A DNA stretch of 7,582 bases from Acholeplasmatales bacterium (GTDB lineage Bacteria; Bacillota_I; Bacilli_A; Acholeplasmatales; Anaeroplasmataceae), in the NCBI GenBank assembly GCA_017388605.1, contig JAFPIE010000097.1:1-7582 (forward strand). Reading direction: 5' to 3'. The translations under genes and the position numbers were made by a program. How positions within the stretch are numbered: the first letter of the stretch is position 1; every line of letters begins with the position of its first letter. A model generated the notes under the pieces. That model made no database searches, was not told the DNA's origin, and saw nothing but the letters and a program-made list of their open reading frames with translations. Below, one piece after another: positions 5,104 through 7,582 of this stretch.

Positions 5104-5886
5104 ATGGAAAAAATAGGAAAAAATCATGATAAATATAAATTGATGAAGGATTATATTAAAAAATGCCCTTTAGGTATTACAATATCGGATGACCTACAGG
5201 TATTATCTATTGCAGTAGAATATAATCTAGAAATTGATTTATTATTATATGATTATGAAACAGAATATAAGGAAGAAACAAAAGATTTATTGAATAAGCT
5301 AATAAATAAAGCGAATGAGGTCTATGAAATCTCTCATGCATCTTATTCAACTCTAGCATTAAAGGAAAATCATGCAGGAATTATTGCTTTAATAAAGCTA
5401 AAGGAATATCAAAAAGAGGATTTTAAGGATTTTGATTTTATTATGGTATTGGATAGGCTTGAAATTCCAGGAAATATTGGAACCATTTATAGAACATTAG
5501 ATTCAGCCAAATGTGATGGTGTTATCCTAGTTGATCCTATATCCAAAATAAACAATGAAAAAATAACATCCTCTTCTAGAGGATGCAATTTAATCATTCC
5601 AACATTATCTATGTCTTACAATGAGGCTCAAAAATTTATTAATGCATATAAATTCAATGCCTATTTAGGTGAGCCTAAGCTTGGCTTAAATTATCAAGAA
5701 TATGATTATGATGAAAAGGTAGCCATCGTTGTTGGTAATGAAAGATTTGGAATTAACCCAGATTGGTATAATCATAAAAACAAAATGGTTTATATACCAA
5801 TGGATGGATGTCAGAATTCATTAAATGTTGGTGTTGCCGCAAGTATACTTGCGTATGAGGTTTATATGAAAAAGAGAAGCCGATAG
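5104..5886 (+). CDS. SpoU/TrmH-family RNA 2'-O-ribose methyltransferase
   Basis: A 260-residue SPOUT-class enzyme that methylates a ribose 2'-OH in rRNA or tRNA using S-adenosylmethionine. Seen: an N-terminal substrate-binding region (about 1-105) and then the three SpoU motifs. Motif 1 is LEIPGNIGTIYRT (119-131, with N124 and catalytic-type R130). Motif 2 is VGNERFGI (210-217). Motif 3 is IPMDGCQNSLNVGVAAS (231-247), which forms the knotted cofactor site. The length fits RlmB/TsnR-like members. The exact target nucleotide cannot be read from the sequence. The start has GGTGA 6 nt upstream. It is the only plus-strand gene, noticeably more AT-rich in codon use than the glycolytic genes beside it, and divergent from the TIR-TPR gene. 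Its last codons and stop form part of its own terminator hairpin. Confidence 0.9.
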   Translation: MEKIGKNHDKYKLMKDYIKKCPLGITISDDLQVLSIAVEYNLEIDLLLYDYETEYKEETKDLLNKLINKANEVYEISHASYSTLALKENHAGIIALIKLKEYQKEDFKDFDFIMVLDRLEIPGNIGTIYRTLDSAKCDGVILVDPISKINNEKITSSSRGCNLIIPTLSMSYNEAQKFINAYKFNAYLGEPKLGLNYQEYDYDEKVAIVVGNERFGINPDWYNHKNKMVYIPMDGCQNSLNVGVAASILAYEVYMKKRSR

Positions 5887-5902
5887 CTTCTCTTTTATTT
5901 TG
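5871..5902 (+). terminator. Intrinsic terminator overlapping the methyltransferase stop codon
   Basis: The stem AGAGAAGC/GCTTCTCT (5873-5880 with 5886-5893) extends by at least two A:T pairs (5871-5872 with 5894-5895). The 5-nt loop is CGATA, and the U-rich tail TTTATTTTG follows. The TAG stop (5884-5886) runs from the loop into the right arm, so the coding sequence supplies the whole left arm. Confidence 0.75.
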
Positions 5903-5905
5903 AAA

Positions 5906-5940
5906 GAAAAAAGGGAATCCAAAAGGATTCCCAAATTTTA
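5906..5940 (-). terminator. Intrinsic terminator of the pgk-HPr-tpiA cluster (possibly bidirectional)
   Basis: A perfect 8-bp stem GGGAATCC/GGATTCCC (5913-5920 with 5925-5932) and a tetraloop. On the minus strand it is followed by TTTTTTCTTTC, a strong tail, 8 nt after the tpiA stop. On the plus strand it is followed by AAATTTTATT, a weaker tail that could back up the methyltransferase terminator. Confidence 0.9.
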
Positions 5941-6696
5941 TTAAGCAGTAACCTTAGCTGCAGTTGTGCAAAGCTCGATGAATGAATCAGCCTTAAGTGA
6001 TGCACCACCAACTAAGCCACCATCAATATCTGGTTCGCTCATTAATTCACCAACGTTAGATGGCTTCATAGATCCACCATAAAGGATTCTTAATTCGTCA
6101 GCAACAGCCTTACCGAAGATTTCAGCTAATACGCCACGGATGAACTTACATGCATCCTCAGCAACCTCAGTAGTTGCAGTCTTACCAGTACCGATAGCCC
6201 AAACTGGTTCGTAAGCAATGATTACATTTTCAGGGTTCTTGATTTCAACGCCTTCGAATGCCTTAACAACCTGCTCCTTTAATACATCGTAAGTCTTACC
6301 AGTCTCACGCTCTTCTAATACTTCACCAACACATACGATTGGCTTTAATTCAAATTCTAATGCCTTCTTAATCTTAGCATTGATCTTTTCATTTGTTTCA
6401 TTATAATAAGCTCTTCTTTCAGAATGGCCTAAAATTACATACTCAACTTGAGTATCCTTTAACATAACTGGAGAAATTTCACCAGTGTATGCACCACTCT
6501 CATTTTCGTTCATGTTCTGAGCACCAACCTTTAAAGTCTCAGCTCTCTTAACGATGTCACGTAAAATGATTGCAGGAGCACAAACTACACAATCAATTGT
6601 TGCAGGAAGATTTCCTTCAACTGCTAATACGAACTGGATAGCTTCATCTCTAGTCTTATTCATCTTCCAGTTTCCGGCAAGCATAGGTTTTCTCAT
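5941..6696 (-). CDS. tpiA: Triosephosphate isomerase
   Basis: A 251-residue TIM-barrel enzyme interconverting dihydroxyacetone phosphate and glyceraldehyde 3-phosphate in cytosolic glycolysis. Seen: AGNWKMN (7-13) with substrate-binding N9 and K11, ILGHSERR (88-95) with catalytic H91, AYEPVWAIGTGKTAT (161-175) with catalytic E163 and the flexible loop 6, YGGSMKP (206-212), and the phosphate-gripping GGLVGGASL (226-234). Length is standard, and every key residue is present. The start has AGAGGA 6 nt upstream. It lies 21 bp after the HPr-like gene with no terminator between them, and is last in the pgk-HPr-tpiA cluster. Codon use is that of a highly expressed gene. Confidence 0.98.
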   Translation of the reverse strand: MRKPMLAGNWKMNKTRDEAIQFVLAVEGNLPATIDCVVCAPAIILRDIVKRAETLKVGAQNMNENESGAYTGEISPVMLKDTQVEYVILGHSERRAYYNETNEKINAKIKKALEFELKPIVCVGEVLEERETGKTYDVLKEQVVKAFEGVEIKNPENVIIAYEPVWAIGTGKTATTEVAEDACKFIRGVLAEIFGKAVADELRILYGGSMKPSNVGELMSEPDIDGGLVGGASLKADSFIELCTTAAKVTA

Positions 6697-6717
6697 TTTT
6701 TAATCCTCTTTCATTTT

Positions 6718-6963
6718 TTAACTTAAGATAGCAGCAATTTCATTAATTGCAGCTTCTGCTTGATCACCATTGGCTTCAATGATTACATTTTCACCACTAG
6801 GAACAGCTAATGACATTAAACCTAAAATAGATTTAACATCAATTGTTTTATTGTCGTAATGCAAAAGGATCTCCACAGAATACTGTGATGCAGCCTTTAC
6901 TATTTTTGCAGCAAGGCTTGCATGTAAGCCTACTGTACTTTTTACAACAATCATCTTTTGCAT
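6718..6963 (-). CDS. HPr-family phosphocarrier with altered active-site motif
   Basis: An 81-residue HPr-fold protein. Seen: VGLHASLAAKIVKAA (11-25) holds the active-site His (H14, equivalent to His15), but Ser16 and Leu17 stand where nearly all HPr proteins have Arg and Pro (GLHARPA). The regulatory-site motif is intact: KSILGLMSLAVPSGENV (44-60), with S45 equivalent to Ser46, the target of HPr kinase. Known: HPr carries phosphate from enzyme I to sugar-specific PTS enzymes, and HPr(Ser-P) mediates catabolite control in Bacillota. Inferred: the substitutions next to His may weaken PTS transfer and leave a regulatory role, as in Crh, although Crh loses the His itself. The start has GGAGG 8 nt upstream. 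It sits between pgk and tpiA, 42 and 21 bp from them, so is probably co-transcribed with glycolysis genes. Confidence 0.88.
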   Translation of the reverse strand: MQKMIVVKSTVGLHASLAAKIVKAASQYSVEILLHYDNKTIDVKSILGLMSLAVPSGENVIIEANGDQAEAAINEIAAILS

Positions 6964-7005
6964 ATTACAATCCTCCGAAAAATACTAGTTTTTTATTACT
7001 TATTC

Positions 7006-7582
7006 TTACTTGTCATTTACGCAAGCAATACCAGGTAATACCTTACCCTCTAAGTACTCTAATGATGCTCCTCCACCAGTAGAGATATGGCTAACCTTAG
7101 AAGCATAGCCTAACTGCTCAGCAGCTGCAGCAGAATCACCACCACCGATGATTGTAGATGCGCCTTCAGCTGTTAACTTAGCTAATAATTCACATACACC
7201 AATTGTACCAGCAGCATAGTTCTTCATTTCGAATACACCCATAGGTCCATTCCATACAACAGTCTTAGCACCAGCTAATTCCTTAGCAAATAATTCTAAT
7301 GTCTTAGGTCCGATATCTAAGCCCATATCGCCATCCTCGAATGCATCGATAGCCTTAGCTGTACCAGGAACATCCTCAAATGCCTTATTAACTACTGCAT
7401 CAACTGGTAATACAATCTTACCGTTTGCCTTAGCTAATAATTCCTTTGCTAAATTAACAAATTCCTCATCCTCACAACGAGAAGCCTTAACATCATAGCC
7501 CTCTGCCTTTAAGAATGTGAACATCATAGCACCACCAACTAAAACCTTATCAGCCTTGTCTAATAATGCATTGATTACACCA
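7006..7582 (-). CDS. pgk: Phosphoglycerate kinase (C-terminal half; N-terminus beyond window)
   Basis: The frame is open to the right edge and gives 191 complete codons before the stop, beginning [20 protein letters not shown]. That matches the segment of PGK that starts the nucleotide-binding C-terminal domain, so an internal Met near 7527 is not the true start. PGK makes ATP from 1,3-bisphosphoglycerate in glycolysis. Seen: [37 protein letters not shown] (nucleotide-binding), [15 protein letters not shown], and the C-terminal [19 protein letters not shown]. All are textbook PGK signatures. The protein should be close to 400 residues, so about half lies outside the window. It is upstream of the HPr-like and tpiA genes with a 42-bp gap and no terminator visible. 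Confidence 0.97.
   Translation of the reverse strand, partial: GVINALLDKADKVLVGGAMMFTFLKAEGYDVKASRCEDEEFVNLAKELLAKANGKIVLPVDAVVNKAFEDVPGTAKAIDAFEDGDMGLDIGPKTLELFAKELAGAKTVVWNGPMGVFEMKNYAAGTIGVCELLAKLTAEGASTIIGGGDSAAAAEQLGYASKVSHISTGGGASLEYLEGKVLPGIACVNDK

Noticed and set aside
6843..7082. Plus-strand open frame of 79 codons spanning the HPr-pgk junction
   Set aside because: It is antisense to two well-supported genes, with no ribosome site or domain.

Overview
The window comes from an AT-rich, low-GC Gram-positive genome. It looks like Bacillota, and the gene set and protein style suggest a gut or rumen Clostridia (Lachnospiraceae-like) bacterium; an Erysipelotrichia-type host is not excluded. 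This rests on the tsaE-tsaB-rimI cluster, the pgk/HPr/tpiA grouping, purine-rich Shine-Dalgarno sites, TATAAT-type promoters and U-tailed intrinsic terminators. Seven of the nine visible stop codons are TAA, two are TAG and none is TGA. Tryptophan is read from TGG, so the code is the standard bacterial one. The DNA is densely coding; the longest gene-free stretch is about 217 bp (4887-5103).

Layout, left to right. (1) Positions 1-1536, minus strand: a tightly overlapping tsaE > tsaB > rimI set. TsaE and TsaB belong to the tRNA threonylcarbamoyl-adenosine (t6A37) machinery, and RimI is the associated GNAT acetyltransferase, cut by the window edge. (2) Positions 1581-3809, minus strand: a self-contained two-gene unit with its own promoter and terminator, encoding two G3E/CobW-family P-loop GTPases. 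The first is a canonical COG0523-type protein carrying a very large His/Asp/Glu/Cys-rich metal-binding insert. The second has a degenerate GTPase domain joined to a C-terminal domain resembling the YcgQ/DUF1980 (TIGR03943) 'MTCCA-D' domain. (3) Positions 3815-4966, minus strand: a single-gene unit encoding a protein with a TIR-like N-terminal domain and TPR/Sel1-like repeats. (4) Positions 5039-5896, plus strand: a SpoU/TrmH-family RNA 2'-O-ribose methyltransferase, transcribed divergently from the TIR-TPR gene. (5) Positions 5913-7582, minus strand: a glycolytic cluster, pgk (C-terminal half only) > an HPr-like gene > tpiA, ending in a strong hairpin shared with the convergent methyltransferase.

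Most of the window is core metabolism and tRNA modification. The parts that merit attention are the paired CobW GTPases (probably a metal, likely zinc, homeostasis module), the TIR-TPR protein, and an HPr-like protein that keeps the active-site His but has lost the following Arg-Pro. No mobile element, CRISPR array, rRNA or tRNA was seen.
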